From: Opacimonas sp040514355
Lineage (GTDB): Bacteria > Pseudomonadota > Gammaproteobacteria > Enterobacterales > Alteromonadaceae
Reading direction: 5' to 3'
Assembly: GCA_040514355.1 (NCBI GenBank)
Contig: JBEVCF010000028.1
Location: forward strand, 1-41,296
DNA length: 41,296 bases
The notes under the pieces are model-generated. The model worked only from the letters and a program-made list of their open reading frames with translations. It had not been told where the DNA came from and did no database searches. This document shows, one piece after another, positions 32,522 through 40,314 of the stretch; positions within the stretch are counted from its first letter, which is position 1; every line of letters begins with the position of its first letter. The position numbers and the translations under genes were made by a program.

Positions 32522-33157
32522 GTGAGCACAAACATGCAACCTGATATCTTTGCCACTGACCCGAACGCACCAGAGGTACTCCAGCTGGCCATGGTAGATG
32601 CCGATGTCAGGTATTATCCGCATTGGTTAGATGGTGCACAAGCGGATCATTATCTGCGTCTGTGTGAGGCGCAATTACCTTGGTCGCAGGATTATATCAA
32701 AGTTTATGGACGGGAAGTAAAAATACCACGCTTACAAGCCTGGATTGGCGATCCCGAAGCGCAATACACCTATTCGCAATTACAGATGCAACCCCACCCT
32801 TGGTGTGCACCGCTGGATGAAATTAAAACGCTCTGCGAGCAGACTTGTCAAACGACCTTTAACAGTGTCTTGGCGAACTGGTATCGCGATGGTCAAGACA
32901 GTATGGGGATGCACAGCGATGATGAACCAGAACTTGGACATCAGCCTGTCATTGCTTCTGTAACGTTGGGGACAACACGCCGCTTTATCTTCAAACACAA
33001 ACGCACTGGGGAAAAGGAAATTGTCGAGTTACAGCATGGTAGTTTGCTTGTTATGCAAGGCATGACACAGCAATGTTGGCAACACGGTATCAATAAATCC
33101 AAAACGGTGCATGGCGGTCGTATCAATTTGACGTACCGCTATGTGCATCCGCAATAA
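32522..33157 (+). CDS. AlkB-like 2OG-Fe(II) dioxygenase (ALKBH2/3 type)
   Basis: Probably repairs alkylated bases by oxidative demethylation. It has 211 residues. The iron ligands are seen in NWYRDGQDSMGMHSDDEPELG (His and Asp of HxD, around residues 131-133) and a later His in KTVHGGRINLTYR, whose Arg binds 2-oxoglutarate. The PRLQAWIGD stretch and the fold order match the eukaryotic-like ALKBH2/ALKBH3 branch found in many marine bacteria rather than E. coli AlkB. The start is given as GTG at 32522; an ATG at 32534 has AGTGAG 7 bp upstream and may be the true start. No ada or alkA gene is nearby. Confidence 0.9.
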   Translation: MSTNMQPDIFATDPNAPEVLQLAMVDADVRYYPHWLDGAQADHYLRLCEAQLPWSQDYIKVYGREVKIPRLQAWIGDPEAQYTYSQLQMQPHPWCAPLDEIKTLCEQTCQTTFNSVLANWYRDGQDSMGMHSDDEPELGHQPVIASVTLGTTRRFIFKHKRTGEKEIVELQHGSLLVMQGMTQQCWQHGINKSKTVHGGRINLTYRYVHPQ

Positions 33158-33159
33158 CC

Positions 33160-33187
33160 TTTAAAGTATGCCCACCTATGGTACACT
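33160..33187 (+). promoter_or_regulatory. Putative promoter of bolA
   Basis: TTTAAA (33160-33165) and TACACT (33182-33187) are spaced by 16 bp, about 40 bp upstream of the bolA ATG. The -10 is the better half. Whether it is read by RpoS, as the E. coli gene's is, cannot be told from sequence. Confidence 0.35.
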
Positions 33188-33225
33188 TTGTTATATCAAT
33201 AAAAATCTGTCATTGCTCATAACTT

Positions 33226-33543
33226 ATGAAGATTCAAAATCAAATCACTGAAAAATTACTTGCAGCGTTTTCGCCAATACATCTATCCGTCGAAAATGAA
33301 AGTCGCAACCACAACGTGCCACCCGGTTCAGAAAGTCATTTCAAAGTAACGATTGTCAGCGAAGCATTTGTTGGTAAGCGCTTACTACCTTGTCATAGAT
33401 TGGTAAACGAGGTGTTAGCTGAAGAGTTGGCCAATGACATTCACGCCTTGGCGATTCATACTTATGCCCCAGATAAATGGCAAGGGGCAACGTCAGTACC
33501 CGTCTCACCCAAATGCATGGGTGGAGATAAACGGGATCGTTAG
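33226..33543 (+). CDS. bolA: BolA family protein
   Basis: A small KH-like-fold regulator of 105 residues (E. coli BolA 105) that affects cell shape and stress response and pairs with monothiol glutaredoxins. Visible are LSVENESRNHNVPPGSESHF, FKVTIVSEAFVGKRLLPCHR with the conserved His-Arg, and LVNEVLAEELANDIHALAI. No good Shine-Dalgarno precedes the ATG. It faces rpoS, whose sigma factor drives bolA in E. coli; the two stops are 71 bp apart, and I see no clear terminator hairpin there. Confidence 0.95.
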   Translation: MKIQNQITEKLLAAFSPIHLSVENESRNHNVPPGSESHFKVTIVSEAFVGKRLLPCHRLVNEVLAEELANDIHALAIHTYAPDKWQGATSVPVSPKCMGGDKRDR

Positions 33544-33614
33544 ATAGTGAAGATTCGATTGGTGAGCCTTGAAAAAGTGCTGCATGCGGTACAGCAAGCG
33601 ACTGTCACAGTGGC

Positions 33615-34643
33615 TTAATTGTCTTGATTTTCGAATATCGTTTCAAGGCTTAATCCTTGTTGGCCAAGTACATCTTTGAGTCGACGAAGCGCTTCTACCT
33701 GAATTTGACGCACCCGCTCTCGGGTGAGTCCAATTTCCGAGCCTACATCCTCTAAAGTGGATGGCTCATAGCCAAGCAGACCAAAACGACGGGCGAGCAC
33801 CTCTCGTTGTTTAGGATTGAGATCCTCAAGCCAGCGCACAATAGATACTTTCATGTCGCTATCTTGTACCTCCTCTTCTGGTCCACAATCTCCATCCATA
33901 GTTAACACTTCAAACAACCCTTTGTCTTCTGCATCCTGTGTTGCTGATGTATCAATAGAAGAAATGCGTTCATTGAGTTTAAGTATTTTGCTGACATCTT
34001 CAACAGGTACATTTAGATGTCTAGCAATGTCATCAGCGGTAGGTTCATGGTCTAGTTCTTGTGCCAGGAGTCTAGCTGTGCGCAAATAGGAATTGAGTTC
34101 TTTGACAACATGGATAGGCAATCGGATAGTACGGGTTTGATTCATAATAGCCCGCTCGATAGTTTGGCGGATCCACCATGTTGCATAAGTTGAAAAACGG
34201 AAACCGCGTTCTGGGTCAAATTTTTCGACTGCGCGTATTAACCCCAAATTTCCCTCTTCAATAAGATCGAGTAAGGCAAGTCCACGGTTGTTATAGCGAC
34301 GTGAAATTTTTACAACAAGGCGTAGGTTGCTTACGATCATACGCTCTCTAGCCTTTTCATCGCCTTGTAGCGCGCGCCGCGCATACAAGACCTCTTCTTC
34401 AGCGCTTAATAATGGAGAGAAACCAATTTCACTGAGATACAACTGTGTTGCGTCCAAGTTTTTCTGGACATCATCACTGATATCCACTTCGTTGAGTCCC
34501 GCCTCTTGGGCATGAAGACTATTTACGACAGTGGAATTAGGGGTTGGACTAATCGTATTTTGACTCAACTTTCTTTCGGACGATATGTTTTGCAGAACAT
34601 CAACAGACATAAAAACATCATCGCAACGTTTCTTTTGACCCAT
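33615..34643 (-). CDS. rpoS: RNA polymerase sigma factor RpoS (sigma-38)
   Basis: Master sigma factor of the general stress and stationary-phase response. It has 342 residues (E. coli 330). Region 1.2 (DATQLYLSEIGFSPLLSAEEE), region 2 with ARERMIVSNLRLVVKISRRYNNRGL and FSTYATWWIRQTIERAIMNQ, region 3, and region 4.2 (TLEDVGSEIGLTRERVRQIQ) are all intact. The start ATG has AGGAGA 7 bp upstream; a second in-frame ATG 11 codons later is possible. It follows nlpD by 51 bp, and as in other gammaproteobacteria a main rpoS promoter probably lies inside nlpD. The N-terminal ~50 residues are variable and polar. Confidence 0.98.
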   Translation of the reverse strand: MGQKKRCDDVFMSVDVLQNISSERKLSQNTISPTPNSTVVNSLHAQEAGLNEVDISDDVQKNLDATQLYLSEIGFSPLLSAEEEVLYARRALQGDEKARERMIVSNLRLVVKISRRYNNRGLALLDLIEEGNLGLIRAVEKFDPERGFRFSTYATWWIRQTIERAIMNQTRTIRLPIHVVKELNSYLRTARLLAQELDHEPTADDIARHLNVPVEDVSKILKLNERISSIDTSATQDAEDKGLFEVLTMDGDCGPEEEVQDSDMKVSIVRWLEDLNPKQREVLARRFGLLGYEPSTLEDVGSEIGLTRERVRQIQVEALRRLKDVLGQQGLSLETIFENQDN

Positions 34644-34694
34644 AACAGCATCTCCTGTAATCCGGACTAAATTAAATGCTTCCCCAAAATATGA

Positions 34695-35519
34695 CTATTT
34701 TAGCGTTGGCAAATATTTCAGTGGATCAAGAGATTTACCTTTATAGCGGATCTCAAACCTGAGTTTTGCCTCTGTAGTGCCAGAGCGACCCAGTTCAGCG
34801 ATTTTCTCGCCTGCCTGTACAAACTGTCTTTCTTTGACTAGTATTTTATTATTATGTGCATATGCGCTTAGAAAGTTATCGGTATGTTTTATAATAACTA
34901 AATTGCCATAACCACGAAGTGCAGAGCCTGTGTATACCACTTTTCCATACGCGGCAGACACGACAGGGGTACCAATAATATTAGCAATCTCAATGCCTTT
35001 TAGCCCTGCTTCAGTATTTGAAAACTTGCCAGTTAACCTGCCTTCAGCTGGCCATTGCCATTGCGTAACACGCTTAGGCAATGTTGATTTGGTAGTGGCT
35101 ATTTCTTTTGATACTTGAACATCACGATACACTTTTTTGGTATTTTTATCAATACCTTTAATTGGCTTTGTTTTTTGGGGAACATCACCTGATACTTTTG
35201 TATCGGCAATGACTATGGGTTCCTTATTAGTTTTTTGTCGTAAATCTAAAATTTGCCCTGCTTGAATGGTATACGGCTCTTCGAGTGCATTTAGTTTAGC
35301 CAGTTCTTGATAGTCCAAATCGTATAACCAGGCTATACCATACAGCGTTTCACTCTGTGTTACAGTATGGGTTTTGGCCTTTTGCCATGATGTTTTGCTG
35401 GTTACTTGCGTATCAATATTAATAACAGGTGCTGGCACAGAACGCTGCGCACATCCATAAACGAAGACAAAAGTTGTGATAGTTATTAACGCGCTGAAAA
35501 CTTTTGCTAGCACAATCAT
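34695..35519 (-). CDS. nlpD: Murein hydrolase activator NlpD (lipoprotein)
   Basis: An outer-membrane lipoprotein that activates the amidase AmiC at the division site. It has 274 residues: a lipobox ending in VYGC at residue ~23, a LysM domain (HTVTQSETLYGIAWLYDLDY, residues ~52-97) and a C-terminal M23/LytM domain (~165-270). The LytM metal ligands are lost: the usual HxxxD is absent and the last motif reads LRFEIR instead of LHFEIR, consistent with an activator without peptidase activity. Start: the ATG at 35519 directly abuts AAGGA, so the GTG two codons later (35513), with 6-bp spacing, is likelier. It is the first upstream neighbour of rpoS. Confidence 0.94.
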   Translation of the reverse strand: MIVLAKVFSALITITTFVFVYGCAQRSVPAPVINIDTQVTSKTSWQKAKTHTVTQSETLYGIAWLYDLDYQELAKLNALEEPYTIQAGQILDLRQKTNKEPIVIADTKVSGDVPQKTKPIKGIDKNTKKVYRDVQVSKEIATTKSTLPKRVTQWQWPAEGRLTGKFSNTEAGLKGIEIANIIGTPVVSAAYGKVVYTGSALRGYGNLVIIKHTDNFLSAYAHNNKILVKERQFVQAGEKIAELGRSGTTEAKLRFEIRYKGKSLDPLKYLPTLK

Positions 35520-35529
35520 TCCTTACACA

Positions 35530-36114
35530 TTAGGTATATTTCACGATGATATATGCGGCGATAGCTAGCAGTATGACCGCCCAGCCTAAAATCTCGACAT
35601 ATTGTCTGAGTTTCGCCTCCATTTTCGCACCGCCCCATTTCATCAAGCCTGCTACGAGGAAAAAGCGGCCACCGCGTCCCACAAAAGATGCGATGACAAA
35701 GGGTAAAAACGCCATTGAAAGCATACCTGCCGTGATGGTAAAGACTTTGTAAGGGATGGGGGAAAAACCAGCGATAAACACTATCCAGACGCCATACTCA
35801 GTAAACCATGTTACTGCATTCGCAAGCTTTATCTCCCAGCCCATTGTAGTGACCAGCGGTTGGATCAAACTATCGAAGGCAAGCCAGCCTAATACATAGC
35901 CTGCGATGCCCCCTAACACTGAGGCGAGTGTGGTAATCAATGCATAACGCCACGCTTTACTCGGTTGTGCCAGCGACATGGGCGCTAGCATTACATCGGG
36001 TGGGATAGGAAAAATCATCGATTCGCTAAAACTCAAGCCGCCTAGGTATTTTTCAGCATGGCGGTGGGTCGCCCATGTCAGGCAAAGGTCGTATAGTTTG
36101 GTAAAAAGCTTCAC
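35530..36114 (-). CDS. yqaA: DedA/SNARE-associated family membrane protein YqaA
   Basis: An inner-membrane protein of 194 residues with four to five hydrophobic segments. It carries the family core FIAGFSPIPYKVFTITAGML and FVGRGGRFFLVAGLMKWGG, with the Arg-rich turn characteristic of DedA-like proteins. ESMIFPIPPDVMLAPMSLA near the N-terminus matches YqaA. It is longer than E. coli YqaA (142). The start is GTG at 36114, overlapping the pcm stop by four bases (GTGA). Some DedA relatives flip undecaprenyl phosphate or other lipids, but the substrate of this branch is unknown. It sits between pcm and nlpD, a stable arrangement outside the enterobacteria. Confidence 0.92.
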   Translation of the reverse strand: MKLFTKLYDLCLTWATHRHAEKYLGGLSFSESMIFPIPPDVMLAPMSLAQPSKAWRYALITTLASVLGGIAGYVLGWLAFDSLIQPLVTTMGWEIKLANAVTWFTEYGVWIVFIAGFSPIPYKVFTITAGMLSMAFLPFVIASFVGRGGRFFLVAGLMKWGGAKMEAKLRQYVEILGWAVILLAIAAYIIVKYT

Positions 36115-36758
36115 TGCAGCGCTCCTTGGATAAGTGGGACAAAACGCGCATCCTCTAGTATCTGCTGTTCGATACCATGTGCTGTGGTTTGTAATAGTGT
36201 GAGTTGCTGCTCAGTTGCCCCAACGGGGATCAGTAGTGCGCCTCCCATATCAAGTTGTTCAATCAACGCATCAGGTACCGTTGCGGGCGCTGCTGTAACA
36301 ATAATACACGCAAATGGGGCTTGCCCTGGCCAACCTTCCCAGCCGTCACCATAACGCAATTTCACATTGTGACAATCGAGGTGATTAAGTCGACGTTTGG
36401 CTTGGAATTTCAACGTATTGACTCGCTCAACACTGCATACTTGACCAAATAACTGAGCCAAAACAGCCGTTTGGTAGCCCGAACCCGTACCGATTTCAAG
36501 TACTTTTGCTTCTGCAACGGGGACGGGACAATGCGCTAATAAAGTCTGTGTCATCCGCGCGACGGTATAAGGTTGCGACAAGGTTTGACCTTGACCAATC
36601 GGTAATGCGGTATTTTGCCACGCTTTGTGCGTGAGTGTAGGCGGCAGAAATAATTCTCTAGGAATATTACCCATCACATTGAGCACGCGCTCATCATGGA
36701 TACCCAAGTACTTCAGTTCATCGAGTAAAGGTATGGCCTTAGATATCACTTCTGACAT
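36111..36758 (-). CDS. pcm: Protein-L-isoaspartate O-methyltransferase Pcm
   Basis: Repairs isoaspartyl residues in aged proteins with SAM. It has 215 residues from the ATG at 36758, chosen because GGAG lies 8 bp upstream; an ATG four codons earlier falls before that site. NVMGNIPRELFLPP, GQGQTLSQPYTVARMTQ and the SAM motif VLEIGTGSGYQTAVLAQL are diagnostic, as are GDGWEGWPGQAPFACIIVTAA and the late LLIPVG. E. coli Pcm has 208 residues. It overlaps surE by 13 bp upstream and yqaA by 4 bp downstream, so the three are translated from one message. Confidence 0.96.
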   Translation of the reverse strand: MSEVISKAIPLLDELKYLGIHDERVLNVMGNIPRELFLPPTLTHKAWQNTALPIGQGQTLSQPYTVARMTQTLLAHCPVPVAEAKVLEIGTGSGYQTAVLAQLFGQVCSVERVNTLKFQAKRRLNHLDCHNVKLRYGDGWEGWPGQAPFACIIVTAAPATVPDALIEQLDMGGALLIPVGATEQQLTLLQTTAHGIEQQILEDARFVPLIQGALQ

Positions 36759-37507
36759 TCTTGACTCCATTGCCTCAGTGCGGTGAGTGCTGAGTGGTCG
36801 GTCATATCCACCGATAAGGGCGTAAGTGACACTTTGTTATTGGCAATCGCATGGAAATCGGTACCAGGTCCGGCATCTTGCTCAGGTCCTAATTTACCGT
36901 ACCAATAAATCGTACGCTGTGCTGGATCAGTATCGGTAATCATCTGCTCCGCTTTATGACGTCGGCCTAGTCGAGTGACTTCCCAACCTTGCAATGCCTC
37001 ATAGGGAATATTGGGTACATTGACGTTGAGGATCTGTTGCGCATTAAGAGGGAGGGTATCGAGTTGCTGCAAGATATCCGTCAGCACTTTTGCCGCCGTC
37101 GCAAAGTATTGATTTTTGTAACCAGCTAAAGAAATGGCGATTGAAGGCAGGCCAAGATGGCGTCCTTCGGTGGCGGCTGCAACGGTGCCAGAATAAATTA
37201 CATCGTCTCCCAAATTAGGGCCGTGATTGATACCCGATACTACAACTTGTGGTTTCTCCATAAAATCACAATTGACACCTAACTGGACACAATCTGACGG
37301 TGTGCCATTGACGGCATAAAAACCATTATCAAGTTGGGTGATCCGCAGTGGATGCATCAATGACAAAGCATTACTGGCGCCAGAACAATTGCGGTCAGGC
37401 GCAATAACGGTCACGGTATGTTGCGCAGCAAGGTGCGCATGTGCAGTGGCGATACCATCAGCAAATGCACTGTCATCGTTACTCAATAAAATATTGTAAT
37501 GGTTCAT
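36746..37507 (-). CDS. surE: 5'/3'-nucleotidase SurE
   Basis: A metal-dependent survival protein that dephosphorylates nucleoside monophosphates and short polyphosphates. It has 253 residues (E. coli 253). The metal site is ILLSNDDS (Asp11, Asp12; most relatives have NDDG), with APDRNCSGASNALSL, the loop GTPSDCVQLGVNCD and VVSGINHGPNLGDDVIYSGTV all conserved. AAGGA stands upstream of the ATG at 37507, 12 bp after the truD stop. It overlaps pcm at the 3' end. Confidence 0.97.
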   Translation of the reverse strand: MNHYNILLSNDDSAFADGIATAHAHLAAQHTVTVIAPDRNCSGASNALSLMHPLRITQLDNGFYAVNGTPSDCVQLGVNCDFMEKPQVVVSGINHGPNLGDDVIYSGTVAAATEGRHLGLPSIAISLAGYKNQYFATAAKVLTDILQQLDTLPLNAQQILNVNVPNIPYEALQGWEVTRLGRRHKAEQMITDTDPAQRTIYWYGKLGPEQDAGPGTDFHAIANNKVSLTPLSVDMTDHSALTALRQWSQECQK

Positions 37508-37519
37508 GTCTCTATCCTT

Positions 37520-38581
37520 TTAAACACACTCAACTAATTCGCGGATCACCGCTGTGGCAAAGCATCCTTTGGGCAAATAGAACGACAAACGGATGTGATC
37601 GTCTTGTTGCGCGAATTCTAATGCCTCTGGGTGAAGCAGCAGTGAACGGCGTTCTTGCTTCAAACCTAGATTTTCTAACGCGGTCGTGATCTGGGGATAG
37701 CGCTGTGCGACCTTATTCTCAAATTGTAAAGCCTCCGCTTGTGCAATAGCGGCGCCTTTACCCCAAAGAGGAGCAGAGAGCGCAATGTCACGGCATGATA
37801 AACGCTGTGTCAATCGTGTATCGACGTCTTCAGCGCAGAAGTAACTATTACTGCCAGCCAAAATACACACATCACCCTCTAATACTCGTTCTGTTTCGAA
37901 ATGCGCGAGTCGCTCGCTGACAAACGTGTTAAACAACCAAGCCCGCAAGGCGGAGATAGCCACAGAGCGCTTATTGCGATTTTTGATGGCTTTGCCTTCG
38001 AGCAAGTGGTGGGCGAGCGTTAAGTTACCGCCCACTTTGGTTTGTTGTTGACCCTCTTCATCGAGGTAGCGCACTTCGCCAAAGCGTTGCATGCCAAAGT
38101 AATTGGGTACACCCTGTTGTTGTATGACGCCTAGTCGGGCTATGACACTCTCTGGATCAGAGACGCGTTTTAGCCTGATGGCAAAGTGGTTGCGCTTGAG
38201 AACACCGGTACGTAATTTTTTATCGTGGCGGCTCGTGTCTAAAATACGTGCCCCATCGAGCTGCCACTGCGCCCATGGGAAATCCTGTTTGCCAGGCGCG
38301 TGTACACCAAACCACTGACGCGATATAGAGAATTTATCTTTGCGTCCAGCATACGAGATGGCCCTTAAAGGGAGGCCAGTGAAAGCGGCTAGTTGTTCTG
38401 CGACATAAGCCGTGTTCAGTTGTTTTTTTTCGATATGGACAAAAATATGCTCGCCTTGTCCGCTGGGGGAAAAGCCCAAATCTTCAGTGACGACAAAGTC
38501 TTCTAATTGTTCTTTAAAGCGTGCTGTAGCTGTCGGCTTGCCCTGCCAATAGCACCAGTCCATTGCTGGAAAATCAAGCAT
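37520..38581 (-). CDS. truD: tRNA pseudouridine(13) synthase TruD
   Basis: Converts U13 of tRNA-Glu to pseudouridine. It has 353 residues from the ATG at 38581 (MLDFPAMDW), chosen because it matches the E. coli start (349 residues), lies 1 bp after the ispF stop and has AGGAG upstream; a longer frame to 38632 overlaps ispF. The catalytic Asp82 is in SYAGRKDKFSIS. Further signatures are EDFVVTEDLGF, GVPNYFGMQRFG, NRNKRSVAISALRAWLFN and the closing LPKGCFATAVIREL. Confidence 0.96.
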   Translation of the reverse strand: MLDFPAMDWCYWQGKPTATARFKEQLEDFVVTEDLGFSPSGQGEHIFVHIEKKQLNTAYVAEQLAAFTGLPLRAISYAGRKDKFSISRQWFGVHAPGKQDFPWAQWQLDGARILDTSRHDKKLRTGVLKRNHFAIRLKRVSDPESVIARLGVIQQQGVPNYFGMQRFGEVRYLDEEGQQQTKVGGNLTLAHHLLEGKAIKNRNKRSVAISALRAWLFNTFVSERLAHFETERVLEGDVCILAGSNSYFCAEDVDTRLTQRLSCRDIALSAPLWGKGAAIAQAEALQFENKVAQRYPQITTALENLGLKQERRSLLLHPEALEFAQQDDHIRLSFYLPKGCFATAVIRELVECV

Positions 38582-38582
38582 C

Positions 38583-39083
38583 TTAGACTGACTCCTCAGT
38601 CGCCAATACCGTGACCACTGCGTGCGTTGCAATCCCTTCTTTGCGGCCTGTGAATCCTAATTTTTCGGTCGTGGTTGCTTTGACATTAATGTGTTCCGAC
38701 GGACAGCTTAATGCGGTTGCTATCGCATGTTGCATCGCGGTGATGTGCGGGGCCATTTTCGGTGCTTGAGCGATGATGGTGATATCAGCATTGCCGATGC
38801 GATAACCCTTTTGACGCACCAAAGCATAAACGTGCTGTAAGAGTTTGACACTGTCTGCACCAGCAAATTCTGGATCGGTATCGGGAAAATGACGTCCGAT
38901 ATCGCCTAGCGCGAGTGCACCGAGTAAGGCATCACATAAGGCGTGTAATACGACGTCACCATCTGAGTGAGCAAATAAACCCGTGTCGTGAGGGATGTGA
39001 ATACCACCCAAAATCAAAGGTTTGTCTGCACCAAATTTATGTACGTCATAGCCGTGTCCAATGCGAAAAGGTAAGCGCGACAT
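38583..39083 (-). CDS. ispF: 2-C-methyl-D-erythritol 2,4-cyclodiphosphate synthase IspF
   Basis: Fifth enzyme of the non-mevalonate (MEP) isoprenoid pathway, forming the cyclic diphosphate. It has 166 residues (E. coli 159). Zinc ligands are Asp13 and His15 (GHGYDVHKF) and His47 (HSDGDVVLHALCDALLGA). GDIGRHFPDTDPEF, SVKLLQHV and VKATTTEKLGFTGRKEGIA are intact. It starts 2 bp after the ispD stop, so both are on one transcript. Confidence 0.97.
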   Translation of the reverse strand: MSRLPFRIGHGYDVHKFGADKPLILGGIHIPHDTGLFAHSDGDVVLHALCDALLGALALGDIGRHFPDTDPEFAGADSVKLLQHVYALVRQKGYRIGNADITIIAQAPKMAPHITAMQHAIATALSCPSEHINVKATTTEKLGFTGRKEGIATHAVVTVLATEESV

Positions 39084-39085
39084 GC

Positions 39086-39781
39086 TTAGATAGTTCCTTG
39101 TTGTTTGAGATAAAATTCAGCTAGCGCTAAATCTTCAGGATGTGTGACTTTGATATTATATGCCGGTCCGACAACTAATCCTACTTTATGCCCTTGAGCT
39201 TCTAAGGCCGAAGCCTCATCGGTAATCGTCAAGCCTTGCGCTAGACTTTGCTCAATTGCACTGTGCAAGAGTGAAACCGGACTAACCTGAGGCGTTTGTG
39301 CTTGCCAAATATATTGTCGATCGAGTGTCTCGGTCACAATATTACTGGTGTCGGAGTATTTGATGGTGTCACTAGCGGGTTTGGCAAAAATAACGGGCGT
39401 CTGTTGCTTTTCATACGCAGTAATTAAGCGAGAAATGTCATCTGCTTGCAAACAAGGTCGTGCCGCATCATGTACAAGCACATGCTGGTTGGCGGTCTGG
39501 TTAATGTATTGTAAGCCGGCGAGTACTGAATCTACGCGTTCGTTACCACCTGTCACGAGATGGACTTTGGGGTGTTGCGCGAGTGGCAATGTCTGAAAAA
39601 TACGATCTTCTGGATGTAACGCAACGATGACCTGTGAAATAAGAGGATGCTGACAAAACACAGCTAAGGTGTGACTTAATATGTACTGCTCACCTAACTG
39701 TAAATACTGTTTAGCGCGGTCTGCCATCATGCGAGAGCCAATACCTGCAGCAGGGATAAGGGCAATATATTGAGCCGTCAC
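39086..39781 (-). CDS. ispD: 2-C-methyl-D-erythritol 4-phosphate cytidylyltransferase IspD
   Basis: Couples CTP to MEP, the third step of the MEP pathway. It has 231 residues (E. coli 236). The nucleotide-binding glycine-rich start IPAAGIGSRM with the following KQYLQLGEQYILSHTL, the VLVHDAARPCL metal/substrate region, and TDEASALEAQGHKVGLVVG are all typical. The start is GTG at 39781, 3 bp after the ftsB stop. Followed directly by ispF. Confidence 0.96.
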   Translation of the reverse strand: MTAQYIALIPAAGIGSRMMADRAKQYLQLGEQYILSHTLAVFCQHPLISQVIVALHPEDRIFQTLPLAQHPKVHLVTGGNERVDSVLAGLQYINQTANQHVLVHDAARPCLQADDISRLITAYEKQQTPVIFAKPASDTIKYSDTSNIVTETLDRQYIWQAQTPQVSPVSLLHSAIEQSLAQGLTITDEASALEAQGHKVGLVVGPAYNIKVTHPEDLALAEFYLKQQGTI

Positions 39782-39784
39782 GAA

Positions 39785-40075
39785 TTAATCCTGTTCCTTA
39801 GGGACGATACGGTAAAAGGTTTCACCTTCTTTAATCAGTCCCAGTTCATTGCGTGCTCGTTCTTCAATGGCATCAATACCAATCTTTAAATCGTCAATGT
39901 CGGCTTTTAACAAGCTGTTGCGTTGCTTGAGTTTGGCATTTTGTTCAATGCGTTGTTGGACTTCTGCGTGCAGTTGCCAATAGTCGGGTATACTGTTTTT
40001 GCCAAACCATAGACGGTATTGCAATGCGCCACATAAGGCGATCAACAATAACACGATGAGTTTGCTCTTATTCAC
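39785..40075 (-). CDS. ftsB: Cell division protein FtsB
   Basis: A bitopic inner-membrane protein of the FtsQLB divisome complex. It has 96 residues: one membrane helix (LIVLLLIALCGALQYRLWFG, residues 6-25) followed by a coiled coil (ILAEV-like heptads through NAKLKQRNSLLKADIDDLK) and the conserved RARNELGLIKEGETFYR end. E. coli FtsB has 103 residues. It is the first gene of the ftsB-ispD-ispF run. The 239 bp upstream, shared with the divergent kinase gene, are AT-rich and hold a short heptamer repeat but no certain promoter. Confidence 0.93.
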   Translation of the reverse strand: MNKSKLIVLLLIALCGALQYRLWFGKNSIPDYWQLHAEVQQRIEQNAKLKQRNSLLKADIDDLKIGIDAIEERARNELGLIKEGETFYRIVPKEQD

Positions 40076-40222
40076 AATAGGACCTAACGACTAAAATGTA
40101 AGTTTATTGTAAAGGGTTTTAGCTTTAAAACCTAGTCCCCATCGTGCTTACTACTTATCTTATTTCGCCATTTACACTATCAGATTGGATAACGTATTTA
40201 TTGCAATGTTGTCTATAAATTG

Positions 40223-40241
40223 TGTAGTTTGTAGTTTGTAG
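40223..40241. repeat. Short tandem heptamer repeat
   Basis: TGTAGTT is repeated 2.7 times in a row in the ftsB/kinase intergenic region. It is too short to be a minisatellite; it may be a slippage product or part of a binding site. Confidence 0.4.
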
Positions 40242-40314
40242 CGCATAATTGAGTTTTACTTATGTGTCACTAGGTTAATCGTTTAGTAATACATAAAATG
40301 CATGTGGAAATGAG

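Noticed and set aside
33547..33618. Small GTG-started frame of 23 codons between bolA and rpoS (ends VQQATVTVA)
   Set aside because: No Shine-Dalgarno, overlaps the rpoS stop, and the faint resemblance to a D-aminoacyl-tRNA deacylase start is too short to mean anything.
38582..38632. Longer truD start at 38632
   Set aside because: The extra 17 residues overlap ispF and match nothing in TruD; the ATG at 38581 aligns with the family start.
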